NCBI RefSeq assembly: GCF_012979235.1
Contig: NZ_JAATWC010000011.1
Coordinates: 1-64,000 of the forward strand
From: Dissulfurirhabdus thermomarina
Lineage (GTDB): Bacteria; Desulfobacterota; Dissulfuribacteria; Dissulfuribacterales; Dissulfurirhabdaceae
Direction of reading: 5' to 3'
DNA length: 64,000 nt
The position numbers and the translations under genes are program-made. Shown one piece after another: positions 8,858 through 18,069 of this stretch. Position 1 is the stretch's first letter. The number at the start of each line of letters is the position of its first letter. Under the pieces are notes generated by a model, which saw nothing but the letters and a program-made list of their open reading frames with translations, was not told the origin of the DNA and searched no databases.

Positions 8858-9399
8858 CCCTCCTCCCGTCCCGGCGGACGGATCATGGCGGCGATCCGGT
8901 CCGCGATCTCCTCAGGCCCGGACCCCTCGGTGTCCACCTCGGCGTGGGCCCAGGCCGCATACAGGGGCGCCCGCTCGGCCAGGACCCGCCGCACCTCCGC
9001 CTCGGGCGAGGCCCCCGCCACCAGAGCGGGACGGCGGCGCCCGGTGCCCGGGTCGGCGGCGAGCCGCCGCAGGACGGTCTCCACCCCGGCCTTGAGCCAT
9101 ACCACCAACGCCCGCCGCCGGGCAAGCTCCCGGAGGGAGGCATGGAGCACCACCCCGCCGCCGCCCGCGAGGACCAGCCGGCCCGGAGCCTCGAGTAGCT
9201 CGGCGAGGAGGGCCGCCTCGCGCCGGCGGAAGCCCTCCCACCCCTCCGCGGCCACGATCTCGGCGATGGACCGGCCGGCCGCCGCCTCGATCCGCTGATC
9301 GAGGTCCGCGAACGGCCAGGCAAGGCGCCGGGCGAGGACCCCGCCCACGGCGCTCTTCCCCGTGGCCCGGGCGCCCACCAGGAGGACCTTCTCCTTCAT
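8854..9399 (-). CDS. aroK: shikimate kinase
   Basis: Phosphorylates shikimate at O3. 181 residues: P-loop GARATGKS (residues about 8-15), [17 protein letters not shown] (shikimate-binding Asp), [14 protein letters not shown], and [14 protein letters not shown] (the GGG of Walker-B type). The P-loop has Ala-Thr where many family members have Met/Ala-Gly, which is acceptable. The ATG overlaps the aroA stop (ATGA, 9396-9399). Confidence 0.94.
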   Translation of the reverse strand: MKEKVLLVGARATGKSAVGGVLARRLAWPFADLDQRIEAAAGRSIAEIVAAEGWEGFRRREAALLAELLEAPGRLVLAGGGGVVLHASLRELARRRALVVWLKAGVETVLRRLAADPGTGRRRPALVAGASPEAEVRRVLAERAPLYAAWAHAEVDTEGSGPEEIADRIAAMIRPPGREEG

Positions 9400-10691
9400 G
9401 CCCCGGCCCCGACGAGCCCCTCGAAGACCTCCCAGAAGCCGGGAAACGACTTGGCCACGCACCCCGGGTCCCGGATCCGGAGGCCGGGGACCCGCAGCCC
9501 CGCCACCGCGAAGGACATGGCCATCCGGTGGTCGTCGTAGGTGGCCACCTCGGCGGGGCGGAGGCGGCCGCCGCCCCGGACCACCAGCCCGTCCGGGCGT
9601 TCCTCGGCCGAAACCCCCAGCCGGACGAGCTCCGTCACCACCGACCGGATCCGGTCGGACTCCTTGATGCGCAGGTGCGCCACGCCGGTCACCACGGTCT
9701 CCCCCCGGGCGAAGGCGGCCACCACGGCCAGGGTGGGCACCACGTCGGGCCACCGCCCCATGTCCACCTCGATGCCGCGAAGCTCCCCCTCCGGCGGCCC
9801 CTCCACGGTGACCCCCTCGGCCGACTTCTCCACCCGGCACCCCATCCGGCCGAGGAGATCGGCGAAGGCGGCGTCCCCCTGGAGGGCCTCCGCCGGGACG
9901 TTGGCCACGGTGACCCGCCCGCCCGTCACCGCGGCCGCCGCCCAGAAGTAGGACGCGCTGGAGGCGTCGCCCTCCACGGCGTAGTCCGCCGGCCGGTAGG
10001 CCCGGCGCGGCACCCGGAACCGGCGGTCCTCCGAGACCTCCACCCGAACCCCGAAGGCCGCCATCACCGCCGTGGTGAGGTCCACGTAGGGCCGGGAGAC
10101 CAGGGGCCCGGAGAGGACGATCTCGGCGGGACGGCGGGCGCAGGGGGCGGCGAGGAGCAGCGAGGAGAGGAACTGGCTGCTCTTCGAGGCATCGAGCCGG
10201 GTCTCGCCGCCCTCGATCCCGCCGCCGTGGACCTCCACGGGCGGGCACCCCGTCCCGTGGAGGCTCTCGGCCCGGACCCCCCAGCCCCGAAGGGCCTCGA
10301 GCAAGGGCCCGATGGGTCGCTGGGCCATCCGCGGCGTCCCGGTGAGGCGGACCGCCGCCGGCGCCAGGGCCGCCACCGAGGCCAGGAAGCGGATGCCGGT
10401 CCCGTTGTTGCCGAGGTAGAGCTCCCCCGCCGGGGCCGCGACCCGGCAGCCCCGCCCCCGGACCCGCCAGGCCTCCGTCCCCGTGTCGAAACCGACGCCC
10501 AGGGCCCCGAGGGCCTCCCGGAGGAGCCGGGTGTCCTCGCTGTCGAGGGGGCCAAAGAGGCGGCTCGTCCCCTCGGCCAGGGCCGCGGCCACCAGGGCCC
10601 GCTGGGTGAGGCTCTTGGACCCGGGCACCCGGACGACGCCCCGGACGGGTCCGGCCGCCGCCGAAACGCGCCTGGAGGCCCCGGCCGCCAC
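9396..10691 (-). CDS. aroA: 3-phosphoshikimate 1-carboxyvinyltransferase (EPSP synthase)
   Basis: Joins PEP to shikimate-3-phosphate. 431 residues with all signatures: VPGSKSLTQRALVAAALAEG, ELYLGNNGTGIRFLAS, LTGTPRMAQRPIGPLLEALR, DASKSSQFLSSLLLAAP, LRIKESDRIRSV and TYDDHRMAMSFAVAGL. The stretch NNGTG has Asn where many enzymes have NAGTA or NAGTT. The GTG start lies 2 nt after the aroE stop. Confidence 0.96.
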   Translation of the reverse strand: MAAGASRRVSAAAGPVRGVVRVPGSKSLTQRALVAAALAEGTSRLFGPLDSEDTRLLREALGALGVGFDTGTEAWRVRGRGCRVAAPAGELYLGNNGTGIRFLASVAALAPAAVRLTGTPRMAQRPIGPLLEALRGWGVRAESLHGTGCPPVEVHGGGIEGGETRLDASKSSQFLSSLLLAAPCARRPAEIVLSGPLVSRPYVDLTTAVMAAFGVRVEVSEDRRFRVPRRAYRPADYAVEGDASSASYFWAAAAVTGGRVTVANVPAEALQGDAAFADLLGRMGCRVEKSAEGVTVEGPPEGELRGIEVDMGRWPDVVPTLAVVAAFARGETVVTGVAHLRIKESDRIRSVVTELVRLGVSAEERPDGLVVRGGGRLRPAEVATYDDHRMAMSFAVAGLRVPGLRIRDPGCVAKSFPGFWEVFEGLVGAGA

Positions 10692-10693
10692 GC

Positions 10694-11551
10694 TCAGCCC
10701 TCCTCCCCCAGGCCCCGGTACAGCGCCGCCTCCATGGCCGCCGCGGGGGCCGGGCGCCCGGTCCAGAGCTCGAACTGGGCCGCCGCCTGGTAAAGGAGCA
10801 TCCGGAGCCCGTTCACCACCCGGCATCCCGCGGCCGCGGCCTCCCGGAGGAGCCGCGTCTCCACCGGAGCGTAGACGATGTCCATGACCACCCGGAAGCC
10901 CGGGAGCCGGTCCGCCGGGACCGGCGTCTCGCCGGCGGCGGGGGCCATGCCCACCGGGGTGGTGTTGACCAGGACGTCGGCCTCCCCGGGCATCTCCGAA
11001 AGGCCCGAGAAGGTGCCTCCGCAGAGGGCGGCCACCGCCCGGGCCCGTTCCGGCGTCCGGTTGGCCACGTGGACCGAGGCCCCCCGCTCGGCCGCCCCCA
11101 CCGCCACCGCCCGGGCCGCCCCCCCGGCCCCCAGCACCACCACCCGCCGGCCGGCCAAGGGGATCGCCTCCTCGAGGGCCCGGACGGCCCCGGCGGCATC
11201 GGTGTTGGCCCCCAAGAGGCGCCCGTCGCGGTGGATCACGGTGTTGACCGCGCCGATGCGCCGCGCCGGCGGATCCACTTCGTCCAGCAGGGGCAGGACG
11301 GCCTCCTTGTGGGGGATGGTCACGGAGAGCCCCCCGATGCCGAGTGCCCGCGCCCCGGCCAGCGCGGCCGCCGGGTCCGTGACGTCGAAGGCCAGGTAGA
11401 CCGCGTTTTCGCCCGCCGCCAGGAAGGCCGCGTTGTGCATGGCCGGGCTCAGGCTGTGCCGGACGGGATGCCCGATGATCCCGTAGAGCCGGGTCTGCGT
11501 GTCCACCGGTCTCCGCACCGGGGGTCGCTCCTCCATGCGCCGCGGCGTCAT
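10694..11551 (-). CDS. aroE: shikimate dehydrogenase
   Basis: Reduces 3-dehydroshikimate with NADPH. About 285 residues: YGIIGHPVRHSLSPAMHNAAF (substrate-binding SLSPxMHN), GLSVTIPHKEAVLPLLDE (catalytic Lys), GAVNTVI, LLGANTDAAGA, VVVLGAGGAARAVAVGA (Rossmann loop) and VANRTPERA. The ATG at 11551 overlaps the aconitase stop (ATGA). A second ATG at 11536 would shorten the protein by 5 residues. Confidence 0.95.
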   Translation of the reverse strand: MTPRRMEERPPVRRPVDTQTRLYGIIGHPVRHSLSPAMHNAAFLAAGENAVYLAFDVTDPAAALAGARALGIGGLSVTIPHKEAVLPLLDEVDPPARRIGAVNTVIHRDGRLLGANTDAAGAVRALEEAIPLAGRRVVVLGAGGAARAVAVGAAERGASVHVANRTPERARAVAALCGGTFSGLSEMPGEADVLVNTTPVGMAPAAGETPVPADRLPGFRVVMDIVYAPVETRLLREAAAAGCRVVNGLRMLLYQAAAQFELWTGRPAPAAAMEAALYRGLGEEG

Positions 11552-13488
11552 CCGGCCTCGGCGGCCAGGCGGGCCCGGACCCATCCGAGGAGGCTCCCCT
11601 CGGCGAGGATCCGGCGGTCCCGTTCCCCGAGGTCCAGGCGGACATCGAAGGTCCCGCCGCCGCCGAGGCGGACCGTCACGGTCTCGGCCCCGGCCAGGAG
11701 CGCCCTCCGGAGGCCGGGGATGGCGAGGCGGTCGCCCTGGCGCACCCGGTCGTAGTCGGCCGGGTCCGCGAAGGTCATGGGCACGATGCCGAAGTTGACG
11801 AGGTTGGCCTTGTGGATGCGGGCGAAGCCCTTGGCCAGCTTCGCCCGGACGCCGAGGTAGCGGGGGGCGAGGGCGGCGTGCTCCCGGGAGGAGCCCTGCC
11901 CGTAGTTGTCGCCGCCCACCACGATGCCGCCGCCGGCCCGCTCCGCCCGCTCCGCGAAGGAGGGGTCCACCGACTCGAATACGAACCGGCTGATGGCCGG
12001 GACGTTGCTGCGGAGGGGGAGGACGCGGCTCCCGGCGGGCATGATGTGATCGGTGGTGATGTTGTCGCCCACCTTGAGGAGCACCTCCAGGTCGAGGTCC
12101 TCCGGCAGGACGTCGAACTCGGGCAGGGGCCGGATGTTGGGCCCCCTGAGGACCTCGACCCCGCTCCCGTCGGCCGGGGGCGGCAGGATCCCCGCGTCGT
12201 TGATGATGTAGCGGGCGGGGAGCCGGATCTCCGGGGCCGCCCCGAGCTCCCTCGGGTCGGTGATGACCCCCCGGATGGCCGCCGCCACGGCGGTCTCGGG
12301 GCTGCAGAGGTAGACCTGGTCGTCCTTGGTGCCGCTGCGCCCGGGGAAGTTCCGGGTGAAGGTCCGGAGCGAGACCCCGCCCGTCGGCGGCGCCTGGCCC
12401 ATGCCGATGCAGCCGAGGCACCCGCACTGCTGGATCCGGGCGCCGGCGTGGATGAGGGTGCGGAGGTGGCCCTCGGCGTCGGCGTTCTCCAGGACCTGGC
12501 GGCTGCCGGGGTTGACCTCGAGGCTGACCCACTCGTGGACGGTCCGGCCCTCGAGGGCCCGGGCCACCACGGCGATGTCCCGGAGCGAGGAGTTGGCGCA
12601 AGAGCCCACCAGGACCTGGGCCACGGGCCGCCCCGCCACCTCGCGGACGGGGACCACGTTGTCCGGGGAGGAGGGACAGGCGACCATGGGTTCCAGGGCC
12701 GAGAGATCGACCTCGATCACCTCGGCGTAGTCGGCGTCGGGGTCGGCGGCGAGCGGCCGCCAGTCCCGTTCCCGGTCCTGGGCCGCCAGGAAGGCCCGGG
12801 TGACCTCGTCGGAGGGGAAGACCGTGCCGGTGGCCCCGAGCTCGGTCCCCAGGTTGGCGATGGCGGCCCGGTCCGTGGCGGAGAGCCCGGAGAGCCCGGG
12901 CCCGAAGTACTCCATGACCTTGCCCACGCCCCCTTTGACGGTGAGGCGCCGGAGCAGCTCGAGGATCACGTCCTTGGCCGAGACCCAGGGCCGGAGCGCC
13001 CCGACGAGGCGCACCCCCACCACCTCCGGCATCCGCAGGTGGAAGGGCTGGCCGGCCATGGCCATGGCCACGTCGAGCCCGCCGGCCCCCATGGCCAGCA
13101 TACCGCAGCCGCCGGCGGTGGGGGTGTGGCTGTCCGAGCCGAGGAGGGTCTTCCCGGGCACGGCGAAGCGCTCGAAGTGCACCTGGTGACAGATCCCGTT
13201 GCCGGGGCGGGAGAAATGGACACCGTAGCGGGCCGCGATGGACTGGAGGAAGCGGTGGTCGTCGGCGTTGCGGAAGTCGGACTGGAGGAGGTTGTGGTCC
13301 ACGTAGCTCACCGAGAGCTCCGTGCGGACCCGGTCGAGCCCGATGGCCTCGAACTCGAGGTAGGCCATGGTGCCGGTGGCGTCCTGGGTGAGGGTCTGGT
13401 CGATCCGGAGGGCGATGGGGCTCCCCGGGGTCATCTCCCCCTCCACGAGGTGGTCGGCGATGATCTTCTCGGTGACGGTGAGGCCCAT
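11548..13488 (-). CDS. aconitate hydratase
   Basis: Interconverts citrate and isocitrate. 646 residues, the shorter aconitase type common in anaerobes. It has HQVHFERFAVPGKTLLGSDSHTPTAGG, LVGSCANSSLRDI and the paired-cysteine QQCGCLGCIGMGQAP, which together supply the three [4Fe-4S] cysteines. The C-terminal swivel domain has VGDNITTDHIMPAGS and NYGQGSSREHAAL. The ATG follows AAGGAG by about 11 nt. It heads a run of five aromatic-amino-acid genes, an uncommon partner for this enzyme. The exact aconitase subfamily would need an alignment. Confidence 0.93.
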   Translation of the reverse strand: MGLTVTEKIIADHLVEGEMTPGSPIALRIDQTLTQDATGTMAYLEFEAIGLDRVRTELSVSYVDHNLLQSDFRNADDHRFLQSIAARYGVHFSRPGNGICHQVHFERFAVPGKTLLGSDSHTPTAGGCGMLAMGAGGLDVAMAMAGQPFHLRMPEVVGVRLVGALRPWVSAKDVILELLRRLTVKGGVGKVMEYFGPGLSGLSATDRAAIANLGTELGATGTVFPSDEVTRAFLAAQDRERDWRPLAADPDADYAEVIEVDLSALEPMVACPSSPDNVVPVREVAGRPVAQVLVGSCANSSLRDIAVVARALEGRTVHEWVSLEVNPGSRQVLENADAEGHLRTLIHAGARIQQCGCLGCIGMGQAPPTGGVSLRTFTRNFPGRSGTKDDQVYLCSPETAVAAAIRGVITDPRELGAAPEIRLPARYIINDAGILPPPADGSGVEVLRGPNIRPLPEFDVLPEDLDLEVLLKVGDNITTDHIMPAGSRVLPLRSNVPAISRFVFESVDPSFAERAERAGGGIVVGGDNYGQGSSREHAALAPRYLGVRAKLAKGFARIHKANLVNFGIVPMTFADPADYDRVRQGDRLAIPGLRRALLAGAETVTVRLGGGGTFDVRLDLGERDRRILAEGSLLGWVRARLAAEAG

Positions 13489-13592
13489 GGATTTCGGTTC
13501 TCCTTGGCGGCGGGTCCGCGGGACCCAGGCATTATAGGGAAAGCCCCCCGGGCGGGCAACCCGGCCGGGGAGGCCCGGCGGCCGCATGTTGC

Positions 13593-13621
13593 TTGACAGG
13601 GCGAAGCCGCCCTTGATACAA
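13593..13621 (+). promoter_or_regulatory. sigma-70-type promoter of uspA
   Basis: TTGACA at 13593-13598, then after 16-17 nt GATACA/ATACAA at 13615-13621, upstream of uspA. The expected start near 13628 leaves a leader of about 105 nt. The rest of the 245-nt gap between acn and uspA shows nothing else I can name. Confidence 0.55.
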
Positions 13622-13733
13622 GCGAACTAGGAGATCGGCCCGTCGACCGCGGGAACGGCCCTTCGGCCGGGGCCGGATGTCACCAACAACGGCGCGCCTG
13701 CGGCGTTTGCCCCAAATCGGAAAGGAGGCTGCC

Positions 13734-14186
13734 ATGGCGGACGTGAAGAACATCCTCTTCCCCGTCGACTTCACCGAGAGTTCCCTCAAGGTCCTTCCCT
13801 ACGCGCGGCTCCTGACCGAGAAGTTCGGCGCCAAGCTCCACCTCATCTACGTGATCCGGGGCCCCGAACAGTACACGGGCTTCGAGCTCGGTTCGGCCTG
13901 GTTCAGCACCTACGAGTCCGAGCTCCGCAAGGGCGCCGCCAAGGCCATGGAGAACTTCGTGGACGAACACCTCCACGACGCCCCGCCCGCCTCCGCCAGC
14001 GTGGTCATGGGCGACATCGTGGACGAGATCCTCAAGAAGGCCGAAGAGGTGGACGCCGACCTGGTGGTGGTGGGCACCCACGGCCGAAAGGGCCTCGAGA
14101 AGATGGTCTTCGGCAGCGTGGCCGAGGGCGTCGTCCGGCGCGCCGCCTGCCCGGTCCTCACGGTGAACCCCTTCAAGCAGCGCTGA
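13734..14186 (+). CDS. uspA: universal stress protein, UspA family
   Basis: 150 residues, one Usp domain. It opens with KNILFPVDFTESSLKVLPYA and ends with the ATP-binding-type loop VVVGTHGRKGLEKMVFGSVAEGV followed by CPVLTVNP, so it is probably an ATP-binding UspA of the UspFG/MJ0577 type. Excellent SD (AAAGGAGG) before the ATG. It is divergent from the acn-aro operon and has its own promoter. Confidence 0.93.
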   Translation: MADVKNILFPVDFTESSLKVLPYARLLTEKFGAKLHLIYVIRGPEQYTGFELGSAWFSTYESELRKGAAKAMENFVDEHLHDAPPASASVVMGDIVDEILKKAEEVDADLVVVGTHGRKGLEKMVFGSVAEGVVRRAACPVLTVNPFKQR

Positions 14187-14236
14187 TCCCCGCGGGGCGG
14201 CGCAACCCGCCGCCCCCGCCTTCTCCCCCCATCCAC

Positions 14237-16873
14237 TTGACCACCGCCCCCAAGACCCCGGACGTCCTCGTCACCACCCACGTCAACGCGGACTTCGACG
14301 CGGTGGCCTCCGCCATGGCGGCGGCCCGGCTCCACCCCGGCGCCGTGGTGGTCCTGCCCGGATCCACGGAGCGGACCATCCGGCGCTTCCTCGAGCGCCC
14401 CTCGGCGCCGCCCATCCCCCTGGCCCGGCTCCGAGAGGTGGACCTGGCCGCCGTGCGCCGCCTGGTGGTGGTGGACACCCGGAGCCGGGGGCGCATCGGG
14501 CCCCTGGCGGACCTCCTGGACGATCCCCGGGTGGCGGTGACGGTCTTCGACCACCACGGACCGGCCCCCGACGACATCCCCGCGGCGGAGATCCACGAGC
14601 GGCCCGTGGGCGCCAACACCACCCTCATGGTGGCCCTCCTCCGGGAACGGGGGCTCGCGGTCACCCCCGAGGAGGCCACCCTCCTCTCCCTGGGGATCTA
14701 CGAGGACACCGGCTCCTTCACCTTCGTCTCCACCACGCCGGCGGACCTCGAGGCCGCGGCCTGGACCCTGGAGATGGGGGCGGATCTCAAGGTCGTCTCC
14801 GACCACCTCGGCCCCCGCCTCACCCCCCAGCACGTGGCGCTCCTGAACGACCTCCTCGAGACCGCCGCCACCTACACCCTCTCGGGCATCCCGGTCACCG
14901 TGGCCAAGACCGCCATCCCGGGCTACCTCGAGGACTTCGCGGTCCTGGTCCACGAGCTCATGGACATGGAGAAGCTCCGGGTCCTCTTCGCCCTGGCCTT
15001 CATGGAGGACCGCGTCCTGGTGGTGGGCCGGAGCCGGGAGGAGCGGGTGGACGCGGGCCGGGTGCTCAAGGCCCTCGGCGGCGGGGGCCATCCCTCGGCC
15101 GCCTCCGCCACCCTGCGCGGCGCCACCCTGGCCGAGGCGGAAGAGCGGCTGCTCGCCGAGCTCCACCGCCAGCTCGGCACCCAGCCCAGGGTCCGGGACG
15201 TCATGTCGTACCCCGTGCTCTCCCTGCCGCCGGAGACCCCCATCTCCGAGGTCCACGACGCCCTGACCCGCTACGGCATCACCGTGATCCCCCTGGTGGA
15301 GGAGGGGCGGATCCTGGGCATCATCTCCCGGCGGACCGTGGAGAAGGCCATCTACCACGGGCTCGCGCACCTGCCCGCCCGGGAATACATGACCACGGAA
15401 TTCCAGGCGGCGGCCCCCTCGGACCCCCTAGACCGGGTCCAGGACCTCATCGTCCAGGGGCGCCAGCGCTTCGTGCCCGTGGTGGAGGACGGCCGGCTGG
15501 TGGGAGTCATGACCCGGACGGACCTCCTCCAGATCCTGAGCGGGGACGCGGCCCGCCGGCCCGAGCCCCTGGTGGAGGGCCGGGGCCAGCAGAAGAACGT
15601 GGCCGCCCTCCTCCGGGAGCGGATCCCCGCCGGGGTCGTGGACCTCCTCCGGGAAGGCGGCGAGGTGGCCGAGGCCCTGGGATTCCAGGTCTACGTGGTG
15701 GGCGGCTTCGTCCGGGACCTCCTCCTCAGGGAGCCCAACCTCGACGTGGACCTCGTGGTGGAAGGCGACGGGATCGCCTTCGCCCGGGAGCTGGCGGCGC
15801 GGCGCGGGGGCCGGGTCCGGCCCCACGAGAAGTTCGGCACCGCCGTGGTGGTGCTCCCCGACGGCTTCAAGGTGGACGTCGCCACCGCCCGCTGGGAATA
15901 CTACGAGTACCCGGCCGCCATGCCCACGGTGGCCCTCTCGTCCATCAAGCTCGACCTCTACCGGCGCGACTTCACCATCAACACCCTGGCGGTCAAGCTG
16001 AACCCGAGGGAATTCGGCCTCCTGGTGGACTTCTTCGGCGGGCAGCGGGATCTCAAGGATAAGGTCATCCGGGTCCTCCACAGCCTGAGCTTCGTGGAGG
16101 ACCCCACCCGGGTCTTCCGGGCGGTGCGCTTCGAGCAGCGCTTCGGGTTCACCATCGGCAAGCACACCCTCCGGCTCATCCGGAACGCCGTCCGGTTGAA
16201 CGTCTTCCAGCGCCTGTCCGGCCCGCGGCTCCGGAACGAGATCCGGCACATCCTCGACGAGCCGGACCCGGTCCCCGCCCTGGCCCGCCTGGAAGAGCTC
16301 CAGGTCCTCCCGGTCCTCCACCCGGGGCTCCGGCTGGACAAGGAGACCCGGGAAGTCCTCGCCCGCACCTACGACGTCCTGGCCTGGTACGAGCTCCTCT
16401 ACCGGCCGGAACGCCCCCGGCGCTGGGCCCTCCACCTGCTCGCCCTCGCCTCGGGCCTCCCCGGCGAGGCCCGGGCCGCCCTCATGGAACGGCTAGCCCT
16501 GGCGGGTGACCGGCACCGGGTCTTCACCCGCGGTCCCGCCGAAGCCCGGGAGCGGGCGACGGCCGCCGACCGGGAAGGGCTCCGTGACAGCGAGCTTTTC
16601 GCCCTCTTCCACGGCCGCGAGATCGAGGAGGTCCTCCTCGCCCTGGTCCTGGCGAGATCCGAGCGGGCGCGCCGGCGGATCTCCCGTTTCATCACCGACC
16701 TCCAGGACGTGCGCCCGCATCTGCGGGGCGGCGACCTCCTGGCCCTCGGGCACCGGCCGGGGCCGGTCATCGGCCGGATCCTGGAGCGCCTGCTGGCGGC
16801 CCGGCTGGACGGCGAGGTCACCACCCGGGAGGAGGAGCTGGCGCTCGTCCGACGGGAATTCCCCGCCCCCTGA
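14237..16873 (+). CDS. DHH-CBS-poly(A) polymerase fusion, tRNA nucleotidyltransferase type
   Basis: 878 residues. Residues about 10-300 are a DHH/DHHA1 phosphoesterase: THVNADFDAVASA, FDHH at 104-107, GIYEDTGSFTF, and GGGGHPSAAS near 280. Two CBS domains follow (about 315-440: VRDVMSYPVLSLPPETPI and AREYMTTEFQAAAPSDP). Residues about 475-870 are a class II CCA/poly(A) polymerase: YVVGGFVRDLLL, the metal-binding DVD near 503-505, RRDFTINTLAVKL and EDPTRVFRAVRFEQRFG. Proteins of this layout in deltaproteobacteria act as A-adding (or CCA-adding) tRNA enzymes, with the DHH part a probable nuclease. The start is a TTG without a clear SD, 50 nt after uspA. Confidence 0.88.
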   Translation: MTTAPKTPDVLVTTHVNADFDAVASAMAAARLHPGAVVVLPGSTERTIRRFLERPSAPPIPLARLREVDLAAVRRLVVVDTRSRGRIGPLADLLDDPRVAVTVFDHHGPAPDDIPAAEIHERPVGANTTLMVALLRERGLAVTPEEATLLSLGIYEDTGSFTFVSTTPADLEAAAWTLEMGADLKVVSDHLGPRLTPQHVALLNDLLETAATYTLSGIPVTVAKTAIPGYLEDFAVLVHELMDMEKLRVLFALAFMEDRVLVVGRSREERVDAGRVLKALGGGGHPSAASATLRGATLAEAEERLLAELHRQLGTQPRVRDVMSYPVLSLPPETPISEVHDALTRYGITVIPLVEEGRILGIISRRTVEKAIYHGLAHLPAREYMTTEFQAAAPSDPLDRVQDLIVQGRQRFVPVVEDGRLVGVMTRTDLLQILSGDAARRPEPLVEGRGQQKNVAALLRERIPAGVVDLLREGGEVAEALGFQVYVVGGFVRDLLLREPNLDVDLVVEGDGIAFARELAARRGGRVRPHEKFGTAVVVLPDGFKVDVATARWEYYEYPAAMPTVALSSIKLDLYRRDFTINTLAVKLNPREFGLLVDFFGGQRDLKDKVIRVLHSLSFVEDPTRVFRAVRFEQRFGFTIGKHTLRLIRNAVRLNVFQRLSGPRLRNEIRHILDEPDPVPALARLEELQVLPVLHPGLRLDKETREVLARTYDVLAWYELLYRPERPRRWALHLLALASGLPGEARAALMERLALAGDRHRVFTRGPAEARERATAADREGLRDSELFALFHGREIEEVLLALVLARSERARRRISRFITDLQDVRPHLRGGDLLALGHRPGPVIGRILERLLAARLDGEVTTREEELALVRREFPAP

Positions 16874-16881
16874 CCCGGAAC

Positions 16882-16895
16882 GGGGCATTTGCCCC
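16882..16895. promoter_or_regulatory. inverted repeat, possible enhancer site for the 12-heme gene
   Basis: GGGGCATTTGCCCC, six-base arms around TT, about 125 bp upstream of the sigma-54-type promoter at 17006. Similar GGGG...CCCC repeats lie upstream of the other cytochrome promoters here. Activator binding is inference. Confidence 0.4.
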
Positions 16896-17005
16896 ACACG
16901 TGCGCCCCCTGCCCCATCCACCGGGGCCGCGGCCGGCCCCCGCCCCGCCCCTCGGCCCGGGCCGCACCCGCGGTCCCCCGGCGCCGGGGCGACCCGAGAC
17001 GCCCC

Positions 17006-17021
17006 GGGAACGGCCCTTGCA
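17006..17021 (+). promoter_or_regulatory. sigma-54-type promoter
   Basis: GGGAACGGCCCTTGCA: GG at 17007-17008 and GC at 17019-17020, exactly 10 nt apart, with a perfect TTGCA -12 element and two mismatches in the -24 element. The start would be near 17033, about 50 nt before the ATG. Confidence 0.5.
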
Positions 17022-17083
17022 CGACTTCGTCTCGAGGCCCCCGCCCGAAGGGGCCGGACACCACGCCCCGGAGGTCGCCGGCG

Positions 17084-17914
17084 ATGCCACGCCCGCCCCG
17101 GATATCGAGGTCTCTCCTCGCGCTCGTCTTTCTGCTGGGCACGACGCCCGCCGGCCCGGCCGGGGCCGGCGCCGGCCCCGTGCTCTCGGTGCAGGACTGC
17201 GCCAAGTGCCACAAGGAGGCCCCGAGGGACATCGAGAGCGGCGGCGGCGCCCACAAGAGCGAAGTCACCTGCCTCGACTGCCACGACGGCCACCCGCCGG
17301 AAAAACGGGAGATCATCCCGGCGTGCAGCCGCTGCCACGCCGACGGCGCCCACTTCCAGGTCAAGGGCTGCCTCGGCTGCCACCGCAACCCCCACACGCC
17401 CCTCGAGATCACCCTCGAGGGCAACGCCACCGCGGCCTGCATGACCTGCCACGAGGAGCCCGGCGTCCAGCTCCGGGACTTCAAGAGCTTCCACAGCACC
17501 ATGACCTGCAACGCCTGCCATCGCCGGCACGGGCTGGTGCCCCGGTGCCTCGACTGCCACGAGCCCCATGCCCCGGCCATGGTCCAGGCTGACTGCACCC
17601 GGTGCCACCGGGCCCACATGCCCCTCCAGGTGGCCTACGCCCCCGATCTCCCCGCCGCCCTCTGCGCAGCCTGCCACGAGGAGAAGGCGGCGCTGCTCGC
17701 CGCCGGCGGGACCCGCCACAAGGATCTCGGCTGCGCCAAGTGCCACCAGGCCAAGCACAAGATGGTGCCCAAATGCGCCGATTGCCACGGGGTGCCGCAC
17801 CCCGCGGGCATCCTCGCCAAGTTCCCCCGGTGCGAGGACTGCCACAAGGACGCCCACGACCTCAACCACTGGACGGTGGCCCGGGCCGCCCCGGCCGCCA
17901 CCCCGAAGCCGTGA
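17084..17914 (+). CDS. dodecaheme c-type cytochrome
   Basis: A 276-residue secreted protein with a signal peptide (SRSLLALVFLLGTTPAGPAGA) and twelve CXXCH motifs: CAKCH, CLDCH, CSRCH, CLGCH, CMTCH, CNACH, CLDCH, CTRCH, CAACH, CAKCH, CADCH and CEDCH. That is one heme per about 20 residues, so it is essentially a heme wire. Extra histidines (for example DGH, NPH, EPH) after many motifs would supply sixth ligands. No membrane anchor follows the signal, so it is probably periplasmic and shuttles electrons to the outer-membrane conduit encoded downstream. GGAGG lies 9 nt before the ATG. I recognise the multiheme class but not a named protein. Confidence 0.9.
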   Translation: MPRPPRISRSLLALVFLLGTTPAGPAGAGAGPVLSVQDCAKCHKEAPRDIESGGGAHKSEVTCLDCHDGHPPEKREIIPACSRCHADGAHFQVKGCLGCHRNPHTPLEITLEGNATAACMTCHEEPGVQLRDFKSFHSTMTCNACHRRHGLVPRCLDCHEPHAPAMVQADCTRCHRAHMPLQVAYAPDLPAALCAACHEEKAALLAAGGTRHKDLGCAKCHQAKHKMVPKCADCHGVPHPAGILAKFPRCEDCHKDAHDLNHWTVARAAPAATPKP

Positions 17915-18041
17915 ACCGGCGGCCGGTCCGGATACCGGGGGGCCGCCAGGGAAAGGGAAAGGCAAGGGCTGGAGACCGTTTCCACCCATACGGGGCACAT
18001 GGCGCCGATTGCGGAAGGGCATCCCTGGATTTTGTCGTTTC

Positions 18042-18069
18042 TTGACCTCAAACAATCTATTGATATAGA
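18042..18069 (+). promoter_or_regulatory. sigma-70-type promoter of the kinase-regulator operon
   Basis: TTGACC at 18042-18047, a 16-nt spacer and TATAGA at 18064-18069, in an AT-rich patch that stands out from the GC-rich surroundings. The start would be near 18076. The 281-nt gap holds no gene. Confidence 0.6.
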
